The notes below the pieces were generated by a model, which had not been told where the DNA came from, ran no database searches, and saw only the letters and a program-made list of their open reading frames with translations. DNA of 64,000 nucleotides, taken from positions 1-64,000 of the forward strand of contig NZ_JADEVZ010000022.1 of the NCBI RefSeq assembly GCF_015207875.1. The letters are read 5' to 3'. The position numbers and the translations under genes are program-made. The DNA is from Dolichospermum sp. LEGE 00240. GTDB taxonomy: Bacteria; Cyanobacteriota; Cyanobacteriia; Cyanobacteriales; Nostocaceae. This document shows, piece after piece, positions 8,869 through 16,431 of this stretch; position 1 is the stretch's first letter; the number at the start of each line of letters is the position of its first letter.

Positions 8869-9030
8869 ATGAAGTTTTTAGCTGATATGGGAAGTGTAAT
8901 TTTATTTCGATTAGGTAATGAAAATTATCATGTAATTAATGAATGTTTAACAGAAATTTTGAGCCAATGTCAGGAAGATTTGCAAGGGGTTTCGGATATT
9001 GTAGTTGTTGATCCACGTAGTGTTGTTTAA
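8869..9030 (+). pseudogene. Hybrid toxin remnant: DUF5615 start joined to a PIN-domain tail
   Basis: A 53-codon frame, MKFLADMGSVILFRLGNENYHVINECL..., begins like a DUF5615 PIN-like toxin, the usual partner of the DUF433 antitoxin upstream. Its last 16 codons (GVSDIVVVDPRSVV) match the tail of the unrelated PIN toxin at 15981-16421 (FSDIVVVDPRSIV), including the following bases that lead into a repeat. The core with the acidic residues is missing, so it cannot be an active nuclease. Confidence 0.7.
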
Positions 9031-9035
9031 TTACA

Positions 9036-9160
9036 AGCGATCGCACCCCTTCAACTCCCCAATAGCGAACTACTTGCAGCAGCGCTTCGCTATCGCACTC
9101 CCTCAAATCCCAAACAGCGAACTGACAAGTCAGCACTTACGCTATTGCACTCCCCAGATG
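9036..9160. repeat. HIP1-insert repeats
   Basis: Two family A units, each with a different insert at the HIP1 position (a GCGAACT...CTTGCAGCAGCGC type and an AACTGACAAGTC type). They spread between the hybrid toxin remnant and the next TA cassette. Confidence 0.7.
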
Positions 9161-9224
9161 TCAATTCTAACTTACATAGGAGAGTGACAGGTGAGTTACA
9201 CTAAAACATATCTTCTTTAAATTC

Positions 9225-9233
9225 TGATATACT
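9225..9233 (+). promoter_or_regulatory. Candidate extended -10 of MazEF-type cassette
   Basis: TGATATACT (TGn plus TATACT) lies 26 bp before the ATG at 9259. The same TCTGATATACT string precedes the TA genes at 10717 and 15694, which supports a promoter role. No clear -35 is seen. Confidence 0.45.
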
Positions 9234-9258
9234 GAATAAATTGAGAGGTTGAGTTAGT

Positions 9259-9501
9259 ATGGAAACGCAAGCAATTCTTAAATCTTTGCCAAAACTCAGT
9301 ATCAATGAACGCTTGAAAATAGCTGAATTTGCTTTACAATTAGTTAATGAACAACAAGAATTTTTAACAAAAGAACAGCAAAAACATCAATTAGCATTAG
9401 CAGCTATTACAGCTATTGAAGATTATGCAAATGATGGTGAATTAAATGTTTTCTCCGATTTAGATGGAGAAGATTTTTATGACTATCCAGATGAAGATTA
9501 A
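9259..9501 (+). CDS. Putative antitoxin of a MazF cassette
   Basis: An 80-residue acidic protein: METQAILKSLPKLSINERLKIAEFAL at the N-terminus, Q-rich middle, very acidic tail ending DLDGEDFYDYPDED. It has no strong similarity that I recognise. Its position 17 bp before a MazF/PemK toxin gene, its size and its acidic tail (as in MazE proteins, which bind MazF through a disordered acidic tail) argue for an antitoxin. The N-terminal helix pattern (LPxLSxxERLxIAE) also occurs in other cyanobacterial antitoxins, including the one at 61576. Confidence 0.65.
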   Translation: METQAILKSLPKLSINERLKIAEFALQLVNEQQEFLTKEQQKHQLALAAITAIEDYANDGELNVFSDLDGEDFYDYPDED

Positions 9502-9518
9502 CAGAATTTGTGAAACTT

Positions 9519-9869
9519 ATGTATAGAGGTGAAGTCTGGTTAGTTAATTTAGATCCAACTATAGGTACGGAAATTAGTAAAAAACGTCCTTGTATTATAG
9601 TTAATGATAATGCCATTGGCATTTTACCTTTGAAGATAATTGTTCCAGTGACAGATTGGAAAGAACGTTATTCTATTAGACCTTGGATGGTAAAATTAGA
9701 ACTAAGTACAGAGAATAGTTTGGCAAAAGTTTCTAGTGTTGATACTTTTCAAATCCGTTCTGTTTCAGAAATACGATTAATTAGAAAATTAGGTCAACTT
9801 TCTGAATCACAAATGCAGCTTATTTCTCAAGCATTAGCTGTAGTGTTAAGTCTTTCTCTGTCAACTTGA
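9519..9869 (+). CDS. MazF/PemK family endoribonuclease toxin
   Basis: A 116-residue MazF-like toxin: YRGEVWLVNLDPTIGTEISKKRPCIIVNDNAIG at the N-terminus, then PVTDWKERYSIRPWMVKL and SSVDTFQIRSVSEIRLIRKLGQLS. The family cleaves mRNA in a sequence-specific way. The conserved GExxxVxxDPxxGxExxKxRPxxIV core is intact, so the toxin should be active. ATG 9519 gives the usual start; a GTG at 9510 is also possible. It forms a two-gene operon with the acidic protein upstream. Confidence 0.85.
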   Translation: MYRGEVWLVNLDPTIGTEISKKRPCIIVNDNAIGILPLKIIVPVTDWKERYSIRPWMVKLELSTENSLAKVSSVDTFQIRSVSEIRLIRKLGQLSESQMQLISQALAVVLSLSLST

Positions 9870-9981
9870 GATCGCATCCCCTCAACTCCCAAACAGATAT
9901 AATTATATCAATTTGTGATATTCTAGAATATAGAATCAACAAAGTTAAATCAATATAATAAAATATTGATAATGGTTTTGC

Positions 9982-10008
9982 GGTTAATTTGGTAGTTAAT
10001 GGAAAACC
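9982..10008 (+). pseudogene. Short DUF433 antitoxin remnant
   Basis: GTTAATTTGGTAGTTAATGG and the following AAAACC match the SLVVNLVANGKP-coding part of the gene at 8631 with only about three changes. There is no surrounding frame. It is a crumb of another DUF433 cassette just before the DUF29 gene. Confidence 0.45.
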
Positions 10009-10043
10009 TTACCTGTAAAAATCAATCAAATCAGGAGAAGATT

Positions 10044-10499
10044 ATGATCCATCAATCTGTTACTAAAGGTAGTAATCTTTATGCACAAGATCATAACTTG
10101 TGGTTAGAAAAAACTGCTTATTTATTAAAAAGTAAAAGTTTTTCAGAATTAGAATTAGAAAATTTAATTGAAGAAATTGAAAGTATGGGAAGAAGTGAGA
10201 AAAATTCTTTAAGAAGTAATCTTAGAGTGCTAATTATGCACCTTCTTAAATACAAATTCCAACCCCAAAACCGCTCTAATAGCTGGCTATATACAATCTA
10301 TGAACATCGTCAAAGATTGCAAGAAGCATTTTTAGATAGTCCTAGTTTAAAAAGCTATTATATCGAAGTTTTTGATAATTGTTACCAACACGCTCGCAAA
10401 GAAGCAGCGATTGAAACTGGACTTCCTCTGTCTATTTTTCCTCAAGAGTGTCCTTTTTCTGTTGATGAAATATTAGATGCTGATTTCTTCCCTGTTTAA
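10044..10499 (+). CDS. DUF29 domain-containing protein
   Basis: A 151-residue all-helical protein of the DUF29 family, very common in cyanobacteria: NLYAQDHNLWLEKTAYLLK, then ELENLIEEIESMGRSEKNSLRSNLRVLIMHLLKY and WLYTIYEHRQRLQEAFLDSPSLK. A paralog lies at 28243. Function is unknown. The ATG at 10044 has AGGAGA seven bases upstream, so I prefer it to a start 45 bp further up. Confidence 0.85.
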   Translation: MIHQSVTKGSNLYAQDHNLWLEKTAYLLKSKSFSELELENLIEEIESMGRSEKNSLRSNLRVLIMHLLKYKFQPQNRSNSWLYTIYEHRQRLQEAFLDSPSLKSYYIEVFDNCYQHARKEAAIETGLPLSIFPQECPFSVDEILDADFFPV

Positions 10500-10670
10500 T
10501 TATATTTGTTATTGTGTGCGATCGCACTCCCTCAACTCCCAAACATCCTTTTTTAACAAACCACTCCAGACACAGAGAAAGAGCGAACTGCTTGCAGCAG
10601 CGCTTCGCTATCGCACCCCTTCAACTTCTCAAACAGCGATACTTTGGGTAAGTTACACTTGCTGATTCTG
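10500..10670. repeat. Family A HIP1-insert repeats
   Basis: Includes GCGATCGCACTCCCTCAACT units, one copy of the 24-bp hairpin insert (in reverse orientation, 10584-10612) and a fragment of the dispersed ACCACTCCAGACACAGAGAA repeat. Confidence 0.7.
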
Positions 10671-10673
10671 ATC

Positions 10674-10682
10674 TGATATACT
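10674..10682 (+). promoter_or_regulatory. Candidate extended -10 of VapBC-type cassette
   Basis: TGATATACT, 35 bp before the ATG at 10717, identical to the elements at 9225 and 15625. Confidence 0.45.
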
Positions 10683-10716
10683 GATAATATGTAAAAATAA
10701 TCAAATCTAGTATTTT

Positions 10717-11019
10717 ATGATTAATAATCACCAACTCATCACAGCAACATCCTCAACTACACCCTGGAACGATTTATTATTAGAAATTGCCCAAACTCCA
10801 GAAGAATACATACCAGAAATATTGGAAATTGTCCGTTTATTTCGTCAAAATTTGATCAATAAACCAACAACTTTGATAACTACAGAAAAACACAATTTAG
10901 ACTGGCAAGAATTTATTAATCAAACAGCAGGAAGTTGTGCTGATGATCCAATTATTATAGATAATTTAGGTATTGATGATACTTTAGATGATAGCTTAGA
11001 AGAAATGATTAATTGTTAG
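10717..11019 (+). CDS. Putative VapB-type antitoxin
   Basis: A 100-residue protein starting MINNHQLITATSSTTPWNDLLLEIAQTPEEYIPEILEIVRLFRQ and ending in an acidic, Asp-rich tail. I do not recognise the family firmly. A gene start for a PIN toxin follows after 12 bp, which is typical of VapBC operons. Because the toxin is truncated, the antitoxin has no intact partner here. Confidence 0.6.
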   Translation: MINNHQLITATSSTTPWNDLLLEIAQTPEEYIPEILEIVRLFRQNLINKPTTLITTEKHNLDWQEFINQTAGSCADDPIIIDNLGIDDTLDDSLEEMINC

Positions 11020-11031
11020 CAATACAAACTG

Positions 11032-11181
11032 ATGAAATATTTATTAGATAGTAATGTTTGTATTCAATATCTTAATCAAAGATCAGAAAAAATTATTCAG
11101 CGTCTTCAAGATTTATCCGATCTAGATATAGTAGTTATGGGATTAAATCTTCAATTCAACTCACAGATAGACAAAAACTGA
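11032..11181 (+). pseudogene. Truncated VapC PIN-domain toxin
   Basis: MKYLLDSNVCIQYLNQRSEKIIQRL followed by LSDLDIVV is the N-terminus of a VapC ribonuclease with the first PIN aspartate (Asp6). The frame then leaves the family sequence and stops after 49 codons. The remaining acidic residues and about two thirds of the domain are missing. Confidence 0.75.
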
Positions 11182-11323
11182 TTTTACAGTTCCTTTGTCC
11201 ATCTTGTCACCGATATTATTTTTTGTCTGAAATTACCTGCTGAATGTGGGCTACAAAACATTTGACAAAAATTGACAATATTTGCCATAATTAAAGAATC
11301 AGAAATATAAAGACTTATTAGCT

Positions 11324-11572
11324 ATGACTACAGTAAATATTTCTCTTCCCGATTCCATGCGGGACTTTATCAATGAACAGGTTGCAAAATGTGGCTACAG
11401 TACCACAAGCGAATATATTCGACATTTGATTCGTCAAGATTTAGAAAAAGTGGCACAAACACGACTAGAAACATTGCTATTAGAAGGCTTAGATAGTGGT
11501 GAAGCGATTGAAATTACGGATGAGTGGTGGCAACAAAAACGCACTCAGCTTCTAGAGAGACTCCGCAAGTAA
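11324..11572 (+). CDS. parD: ParD-like ribbon-helix-helix antitoxin
   Basis: An 82-residue antitoxin: TTVNISLPDSMRDFINEQV forms the RHH beta strand and first helix, and YSTTSEYIRHLIRQD the second. The C-terminal half (LLEGLDSGEAIEITDEWWQQKRTQL) is the toxin-binding part. It would repress its own operon and neutralise ParE. The toxin downstream is truncated. A frameshifted paralog is at 58354-58610. Confidence 0.85.
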   Translation: MTTVNISLPDSMRDFINEQVAKCGYSTTSEYIRHLIRQDLEKVAQTRLETLLLEGLDSGEAIEITDEWWQQKRTQLLERLRK

Positions 11573-11577
11573 TAGCA

Positions 11578-11769
11578 ATGACTAGACGAATTGTAATTAG
11601 ACCAAAGGCTAGTGTTGACCTTGATGAACAGTTTGCTTATATTGCTGACAGTAATTTTGATGCAGCATTGAGTTTTTTTGATGCTACGAGGCAGACTTTT
11701 TCACAATTAGCACGACTACCTGGTATTGGTAGTGTTTATAATGTTAAAAATCCGCAACTTTTTTACTAG
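11578..11769 (+). pseudogene. Truncated ParE toxin
   Basis: MTRRIVIRPKASVDLDEQFAYIAD, then FFDATRQTFSQLARLPGIGS is the N-terminal two thirds of a ParE gyrase-inhibitor toxin. It starts 5 bp after parD. The expected C-terminal strands and helix are replaced: the frame ends NPQLFY-stop, and the sequence continues directly into a remnant of xisH. A deletion has joined the two genes. Confidence 0.75.
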
Positions 11770-11770
11770 A

Positions 11771-11860
11771 GATTCAATCAAAGAGATTGTCGAATTAAAT
11801 CAAATTTTGATGATTGTAGTTAATGTCGAAAAGGAGGAGATATTACAATGGATAAACTAG
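11771..11860 (+). pseudogene. C-terminal remnant of xisH
   Basis: A frame with no start reads DSIKEIVELNQILMIVVNV then EKEEILQWIN-stop. The ILxxxxVNxExExIxxWIN ending is typical of XisH (fdxN element excision controlling factor), which normally overlaps xisI. The stop at 11858-11860 overlaps the start of xisI by 13 bp, as in intact xisH-xisI pairs. The rest of xisH is lost. Confidence 0.65.
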
Positions 11861-12189
11861 AGCAATATCAAATAGCAATTAAACAAGTTCTCACAGAATA
11901 TCATAATTGGGTTTCTGGTGCGGCAAATTTAACTGATGAAAGTTGTTTGATTTTTGATGATAATAATCATCACTATATTTGGGTTTTTTTGGGTTGGGAT
12001 GGCAAAAAAAGAACAAATAATATCCAAGTTAATATCAGAATTAAAAATGATAAAATTTGGATTGAAGAAGATTGGACTGAGGAAGGAATAGCTAATGAAT
12101 TAATGAAGTTAGGTATTTCTAATCTTGATATTGTCTTAGCTTTTCATCCTCCTGAAGAAAGGAAATATACTGCATTCGCTACTGCTTAA
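11848..12189 (+). CDS. XisI family protein
   Basis: A 113-residue XisI protein: MDKLEQYQIAIKQVLTEYHNW, then IWVFLGWDGKKRTNNIQVNIRIKNDKIWIEEDWTEEGIANEL, ending DIVLAFHPPEERKYTAFA. The family was named from the fdxN excision element of Anabaena, where XisH and XisI control excision. Multiple paralogs exist in cyanobacteria outside such elements, often in TA-like two-gene units. AGGAGG sits 10 bp upstream. Its xisH partner is reduced to a tail, and no fdxN or xisF is in the window. Confidence 0.85.
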   Translation: MDKLEQYQIAIKQVLTEYHNWVSGAANLTDESCLIFDDNNHHYIWVFLGWDGKKRTNNIQVNIRIKNDKIWIEEDWTEEGIANELMKLGISNLDIVLAFHPPEERKYTAFATA

Positions 12190-12261
12190 ATGTTATAGCG
12201 ATCGCACACCTTCCTCCCAAATATCACTTTTTTAAGAAAGACCTGGACAAGAATACCACGA

Positions 12262-13170
12262 TTGCTTATATTAATAACCTGTGCTGATCATAAAAATAAG
12301 GAAATAATTTTGACTACATTTGCTAGTTACAAAGCAACAGCATCTAATTGGATTACTATATTTGATTCACCTTTCTATCCAGATTCCTTAGATGAAGCTA
12401 AAATTCTTTATGAGAATGTGTTATTGCGTTTTACAGAAGTTGTAGAACAAGCTCAAAGTTCTGCAAATTTACTTGAAATTATTACTAAAGAGCCTGATCC
12501 CTTGAGAATTCAGTTACTCAGAGTATTTCGGAGATATGTCTCTCCAGATACATCAGTTGAAATGACTAAAAGGAAAACCAAAATACCTGATATTATTAAA
12601 GACTTTGGCTATAGATTTCGTCCAATAGAGCAAGTGAAACAAAATTTGCAAAGCCGTCCTATACCTGATGAGACTCTCATGGCAATACTTTTAGAGCAAA
12701 GTACGCGAGGACAAAAAGGTTATGACTTAACAGAAAGTTTTTTCTTATGGTTTAACAAAGTATTTAGCAAGGATTATTTAATTCGTGGTCCTGTTCGTGC
12801 TGGAAGAGATGTAATACTAAATGAAGTATTAGATAACTGGCAATATAAAACCCCAGCGGATATATTGATATCCCGCTTAGATGGTACTCCATTGGTAGTT
12901 GGATTTGCTCGCTATGACTCCGACAGAGGAGGTTCTCAGGAAGATGATAGAACAGGTGGCAATCGAGATAAAATAACAGAAATTTTGAGTTATGCTCAAA
13001 CCTATAATTTGTCATTAAAAGTATTGATGCTGAATGATGATCCTGGATTACTTCTAGGTTCTATGTGGAATGATTACGCTAATTTAGAACAATATGGACA
13101 AACTAGAGTGATGGTTTGTACTTTGAAAATGTTAGACGAGAGATTTACACAAAGCTGGTTAGATAGTTAA
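12262..13170 (+). CDS. Type II restriction endonuclease (putative)
   Basis: A 302-residue protein paired with a DNA methyltransferase. I recognise it as a type II restriction endonuclease from context plus the conserved-looking block RGPVRAGRDVILNEVLDNW (175-193), ADILISRLDGTPLVVGFARYDSDRGG (199-224) and EDDRTGGNRDKITEIL. A PD-(D/E)XK-type site is likely around Asp200/Asp207 and beyond, but I cannot fix the catalytic residues. The target sequence is unknown. The start appears to be TTG at 12262. The gene converges on the methyltransferase gene and overlaps its 3' end by 26 bp. Confidence 0.7.
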   Translation: MLILITCADHKNKEIILTTFASYKATASNWITIFDSPFYPDSLDEAKILYENVLLRFTEVVEQAQSSANLLEIITKEPDPLRIQLLRVFRRYVSPDTSVEMTKRKTKIPDIIKDFGYRFRPIEQVKQNLQSRPIPDETLMAILLEQSTRGQKGYDLTESFFLWFNKVFSKDYLIRGPVRAGRDVILNEVLDNWQYKTPADILISRLDGTPLVVGFARYDSDRGGSQEDDRTGGNRDKITEILSYAQTYNLSLKVLMLNDDPGLLLGSMWNDYANLEQYGQTRVMVCTLKMLDERFTQSWLDS

Positions 13171-14458
13171 GTTTACTATTCCAATTTTTGATGATTTGAT
13201 CAGAAATTAACTCTAAAATTTCTGATTCTTCAATATACAAGTCTAAACCTGTTTTTAAAATTCTATTAACATCAATTAAGTTGATTTGTTTATATTTACA
13301 ACTACCATTTTTGCCATTAACAAAATCACCCATTGCTTCACTACCATTCACTAAACGTTGAATTATAGTATCAATAGATAATGAAGAATTATCAATACCT
13401 ATCCATCTTCTACCTAATTCTTCAGATACTGTTAGAGTAGTTCCACTTCCTGCAAAGGCATCTAAAACAATATCTCCTGGATTTGATGAAGCCATAATTA
13501 TCCGTTTCATCATCTCTGAATTTTTCTCCGTTGGATAACCAGTGATTTTAATATTTTGATTGTGAGCGTCTTTAAAATCAAGCCAAATATCTTGAATCGA
13601 AATACCCTGACTATTATCTAAATATACTTTTCTTCTGGGATTACCTGTTGAAGACCAATATATTTCCCCTCGTGCATCCATTTCGTCTAATGTTTCTGGT
13701 GTATATTGCCAATGTTTACCGGGAGGTGGTAGCATACCCCTCCAAGATTGACTGGTTGCTCCTTTTCTTACCCCTGGAGCATGAATAGGAACTTTTTTAT
13801 ATAGTCTTCCTGTTTCTTCTTCTACATATTGATATTCTTTTTTAATCGAGTCTTCTGTCCAAGCATCAAAAGGTTGATTCCATACATAATTATCTGTTTT
13901 TGTATAAAAAAGAATAAAATCGGCAACATTACCATATTGTTTGCGTGTATAGTTTTTAGGATTGCATTTTTTTCTAGTAATCCAATTCCGAAAATTTTTA
14001 ACTCCAAAAATTTCATCCATGATAATTTTGACAGTACAAGCCATTTTTTCATCTAAATGTACATAAATAGAACCTTCTTCTGAGAGAATTTCTCTAATTA
14101 AAATAAGACGTTGACGCAAATATTCTAAATATTCTGTACCTGCCATGAGATCATGATAAGCATGATTGCTATTACGAGACTCAAAACTGCTACCTGTTGC
14201 ATAAGGTGGATCAATATATATTAAGTTAACTTTTCCGGCAACATTATCATTATTTAATAATGTACGAAGAACGTTTAAATTATCTCCATATATTAGTTGA
14301 TTTCTAGGATATCCTTCAATGCTAATTATATGATTTAACTTAGCTGGCTGAATTTTTAATATATCTTCTATAGGCATTTTTCCTTCATATTCAATTCGGA
14401 AAGATGTTGTATTTTGTTTATGGTTACGCCCATTTTTACCAGGTATCCCTGTTGCCAT
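13145..14458 (-). CDS. Type II DNA methyltransferase (beta class, probably N6-adenine)
   Basis: A 437-residue site-specific DNA methyltransferase. Motif IV DPPY is at residues 83-86 (NLIYIDPPYATGSSF) and the SAM-binding motif I FAGSG is at 335-339 (VLDAFAGSGTTLTVSEELGRRWIGID). This IV-before-I order defines the beta class, and DPPY favours N6-adenine methylation. It would protect the host from the endonuclease at 12262. The two genes are convergent with overlapping ends, so the protective methylase has its own promoter next to repeat DNA. Confidence 0.88.
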   Translation of the reverse strand: MATGIPGKNGRNHKQNTTSFRIEYEGKMPIEDILKIQPAKLNHIISIEGYPRNQLIYGDNLNVLRTLLNNDNVAGKVNLIYIDPPYATGSSFESRNSNHAYHDLMAGTEYLEYLRQRLILIREILSEEGSIYVHLDEKMACTVKIIMDEIFGVKNFRNWITRKKCNPKNYTRKQYGNVADFILFYTKTDNYVWNQPFDAWTEDSIKKEYQYVEEETGRLYKKVPIHAPGVRKGATSQSWRGMLPPPGKHWQYTPETLDEMDARGEIYWSSTGNPRRKVYLDNSQGISIQDIWLDFKDAHNQNIKITGYPTEKNSEMMKRIIMASSNPGDIVLDAFAGSGTTLTVSEELGRRWIGIDNSSLSIDTIIQRLVNGSEAMGDFVNGKNGSCKYKQINLIDVNRILKTGLDLYIEESEILELISDQIIKNWNSKLNYLTSFV

Positions 14459-14489
14459 ATTGTTTAAAATTTTGACTTTTTTCTAATTA

Positions 14490-15095
14490 TACTATAGCGA
14501 TCGCACTCCTCAACCCCCAAACAGCGAACTGCTTGCAGCAGCGCTTCGCTATCGCATCCCCTCAACTTCCCCAAACATTCTTTTTTTAACGAACCACAGA
14601 GACACAGAGGACACAGAGAAAGAGAGATCGCACTCCCTTTAACCTCCCAAACAGCGAACTGCTTGCAGCAGCGCTTCGCTATCGCACCCCCTCAACCTCC
14701 CAAACAGCGAACTGCTTGCAGCAGCGCTTCGCTATCGCACCCCTCCAACTTCCCAAACAGCGATTCCTAGGTCGCGCTTCGCTATCGCACCCCTCCAACT
14801 TCCCAAACAGCGATCGCACCCCCTCAACCTCCCAAAAGCGATCGCATCCCTTCAACTCCCCAAACAGTGAACTGCTTGCAGCAGCGCTTCGCTATCGCAC
14901 CCCCTCCAACTTCCCAAAAGCGATCGCATCCCCTCAACTCCCAAACAGCGATCGCATCCCTTCAACTCCCCAAACAGTGAACTGCTTGCAGCAGCGCTTC
15001 GCTATCGCACCCCCTCCAACTTCCCAAAAGCGATCGCATCCCTTCAACCCCCAAACAGCGATCGCATCCCTTCAACCCCCCAAATAGCGATTATT
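14490..15095. repeat. Family A repeat array around HIP1 sites
   Basis: About ten units of the form GCGATCGCAYCCC-TTCAACTYCCCAAACA. In several units the HIP1 octamer is interrupted by the same 24-bp hairpin sequence found in the 52-53 kb array, in reverse orientation (for example 14524-14552, 14656-14683, 14708-14735, 14868-14895, 14978-15005). One unit (14759-14788) carries another insert, CCTAGGTCGCG-type, at the same place. The array also holds a dispersed GAACCACAGAGACACAGAGG repeat (14590). Any short reading frame here is only translated repeat. Confidence 0.85.
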
Positions 15096-15162
15096 CATCT
15101 TCATTAAACTGATACGTCTGACTCCCCCTGCGGTAAAATATCCTTAGTTCAAGGAATTGACT

Positions 15163-15363
15163 ATGAAAATAAAAGCAATTATTTGGGAAGAAGACGGTGT
15201 ATGGTGTGGTTCTGTACCAGCTTTACCAGGGTGTCATACCTGGGGTGAAAGTTATGAACATTTATTAGAAATGTTGAAAGATGCTGTTCAAGGTTGGTTA
15301 GAAGTTGCTAGTCAGCAAGAAGAAGTTGAACCAGAAAAACAGTTAATTGAGTTATCTTTATGA
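15163..15363 (+). CDS. hicB: HicB-type antitoxin
   Basis: A 66-residue partial-RNase-H-fold antitoxin: KIKAIIWEEDGVWCGSVPALPGCHTWGESYEHLLEMLKDAVQGWLEV. VPALPGCHTWGES is the family signature. It ends with an ATGA overlap into hicA. The short form lacks a C-terminal DNA-binding domain, so autoregulation may be weak. Confidence 0.9.
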   Translation: MKIKAIIWEEDGVWCGSVPALPGCHTWGESYEHLLEMLKDAVQGWLEVASQQEEVEPEKQLIELSL

Positions 15364-15569
15364 AATCCGTTTCTGGTAAATCTCTGTGTAAGATTGTGGA
15401 ACGCTATGGATGGAATCTAAAAAGGATTACAGGTAGTCATCATATCTATGTTAAGGAAGATATGAGTGTGATTCTTTCTATACCTGTTCATGGAAATCGT
15501 GATCTACCTATGGGTACACTGAAAAGTATTTTGAAAGATGCTGGTTTAACTGAAGAAGATTTAGATTAA
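15360..15569 (+). CDS. hicA: HicA-type mRNA interferase toxin
   Basis: A 69-residue dsRBD-like toxin: SGKSLCKIVERYGWNLKRITGSHHIYVK has the catalytic His in GSHHIY, followed by IPVHGNRDLPMGTLKSILKDAGLTEEDL. It overlaps hicB by 4 bp. A second copy without hicB lies at 17111. Confidence 0.9.
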   Translation: MKSVSGKSLCKIVERYGWNLKRITGSHHIYVKEDMSVILSIPVHGNRDLPMGTLKSILKDAGLTEEDLD

Positions 15570-15624
15570 TTTCGTTATCGCATCCCCTGAACTCCCCAAA
15601 AGCGATACCTTCGGTGTTTAAATC

Positions 15625-15633
15625 TGATATACT
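15625..15633 (+). promoter_or_regulatory. Candidate extended -10 of VapBC cassette
   Basis: TGATATACT, 61 bp before the ATG at 15694, again in an AATCTGATATACT context as at 9225 and 10674. Confidence 0.4.
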
Positions 15634-15693
15634 TTTAATATATCAAGTTAATCATAAGTTTTACTTGATATTAATTAACTAGCATCGAAGAAT

Positions 15694-15984
15694 ATGAAAC
15701 AATATAAAACTATACAGCTACAATTGAAACCAGAAATAGAAGCTCGTCTGATTACCCAAGCTACTAAACAAGGTTTATCAATTGAATCTTATCTTGAATC
15801 TTTGATTGAAGATAGTTTGAAAAATCAAGATGAAAAATCTTTTTCTCAAGTAACAACAGAGGAAGATTGGGAAACAGCACTAATGAATTTAATCAATAGT
15901 CCTGCTTTTACTCTAGCACCACCACTTTCAGATGCGGCTATTAGTCGAGATAGTATTTATACCAGAGAAGATGAAATGTTATGA
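15694..15984 (+). CDS. VapB-type antitoxin (RHH-like)
   Basis: A 96-residue protein with an N-terminal ribbon-helix-helix pattern (TIQLQLKPEIEARLITQATKQGLSIESYLESLIEDSL) and a flexible tail for toxin binding. It overlaps the PIN toxin gene by 4 bp (ATGA), so the two are translationally coupled. Confidence 0.75.
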   Translation: MKQYKTIQLQLKPEIEARLITQATKQGLSIESYLESLIEDSLKNQDEKSFSQVTTEEDWETALMNLINSPAFTLAPPLSDAAISRDSIYTREDEML

Positions 15985-16421
15985 AATATCTGGTAGATAC
16001 TAATATTTTACTGCGTTTGGTACAAAAAAATAGTCCCATACACCTTGATACTCAAAGGGCAATTTTGAAGCTCAAAAAGCAAGGTGAATTTTTATGTATT
16101 ATTCCACAAAATATAATTGAATTTTGGGCTGTTGCTACAAGACCTCTTGATAAAAATGGATTAGGTTTATCTATCACTCAAGCTGAAGAAGAAAGCGAAA
16201 AACTTAAAAAGATATTTATATTGGAGTTAGATACACCACAAATTTTTACTGAGTGGGAATCTCTGGTGATTAAATATCAAGTGATGGGAAAACAGGTGCA
16301 TGATGCACGTTTAGCTGCGGCTATGGTAGCTCATAATATTACACATTTATTGACATTTAATGTTGATGATTTTAAGCGGTTTTCGGATATTGTAGTTGTT
16401 GATCCGCGTAGTATTGTTTAA
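15981..16421 (+). CDS. PIN-domain ribonuclease toxin (VapC-like)
   Basis: A 146-residue PIN protein: MKYLVDTNILLRLVQ carries the first acidic residue Asp6; NIIEFWAVATRP the Glu; HDARLAAAMVAHNITHLLTFNVDDFKRF the two C-terminal aspartates. All expected acidic positions are present, so it should be active as an RNase. Its last codons and the flanking repeat are duplicated at 8990-9050. Confidence 0.85.
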   Translation: MKYLVDTNILLRLVQKNSPIHLDTQRAILKLKKQGEFLCIIPQNIIEFWAVATRPLDKNGLGLSITQAEEESEKLKKIFILELDTPQIFTEWESLVIKYQVMGKQVHDARLAAAMVAHNITHLLTFNVDDFKRFSDIVVVDPRSIV

Positions 16422-16431
16422 TTATATTAGA

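Noticed and set aside
14716-15087. Frame of 123 codons rich in RSHPFNSPNS repeats
   Set aside because: It is translated family A repeat; the same holds for 16396-16611 and 16427-16882.
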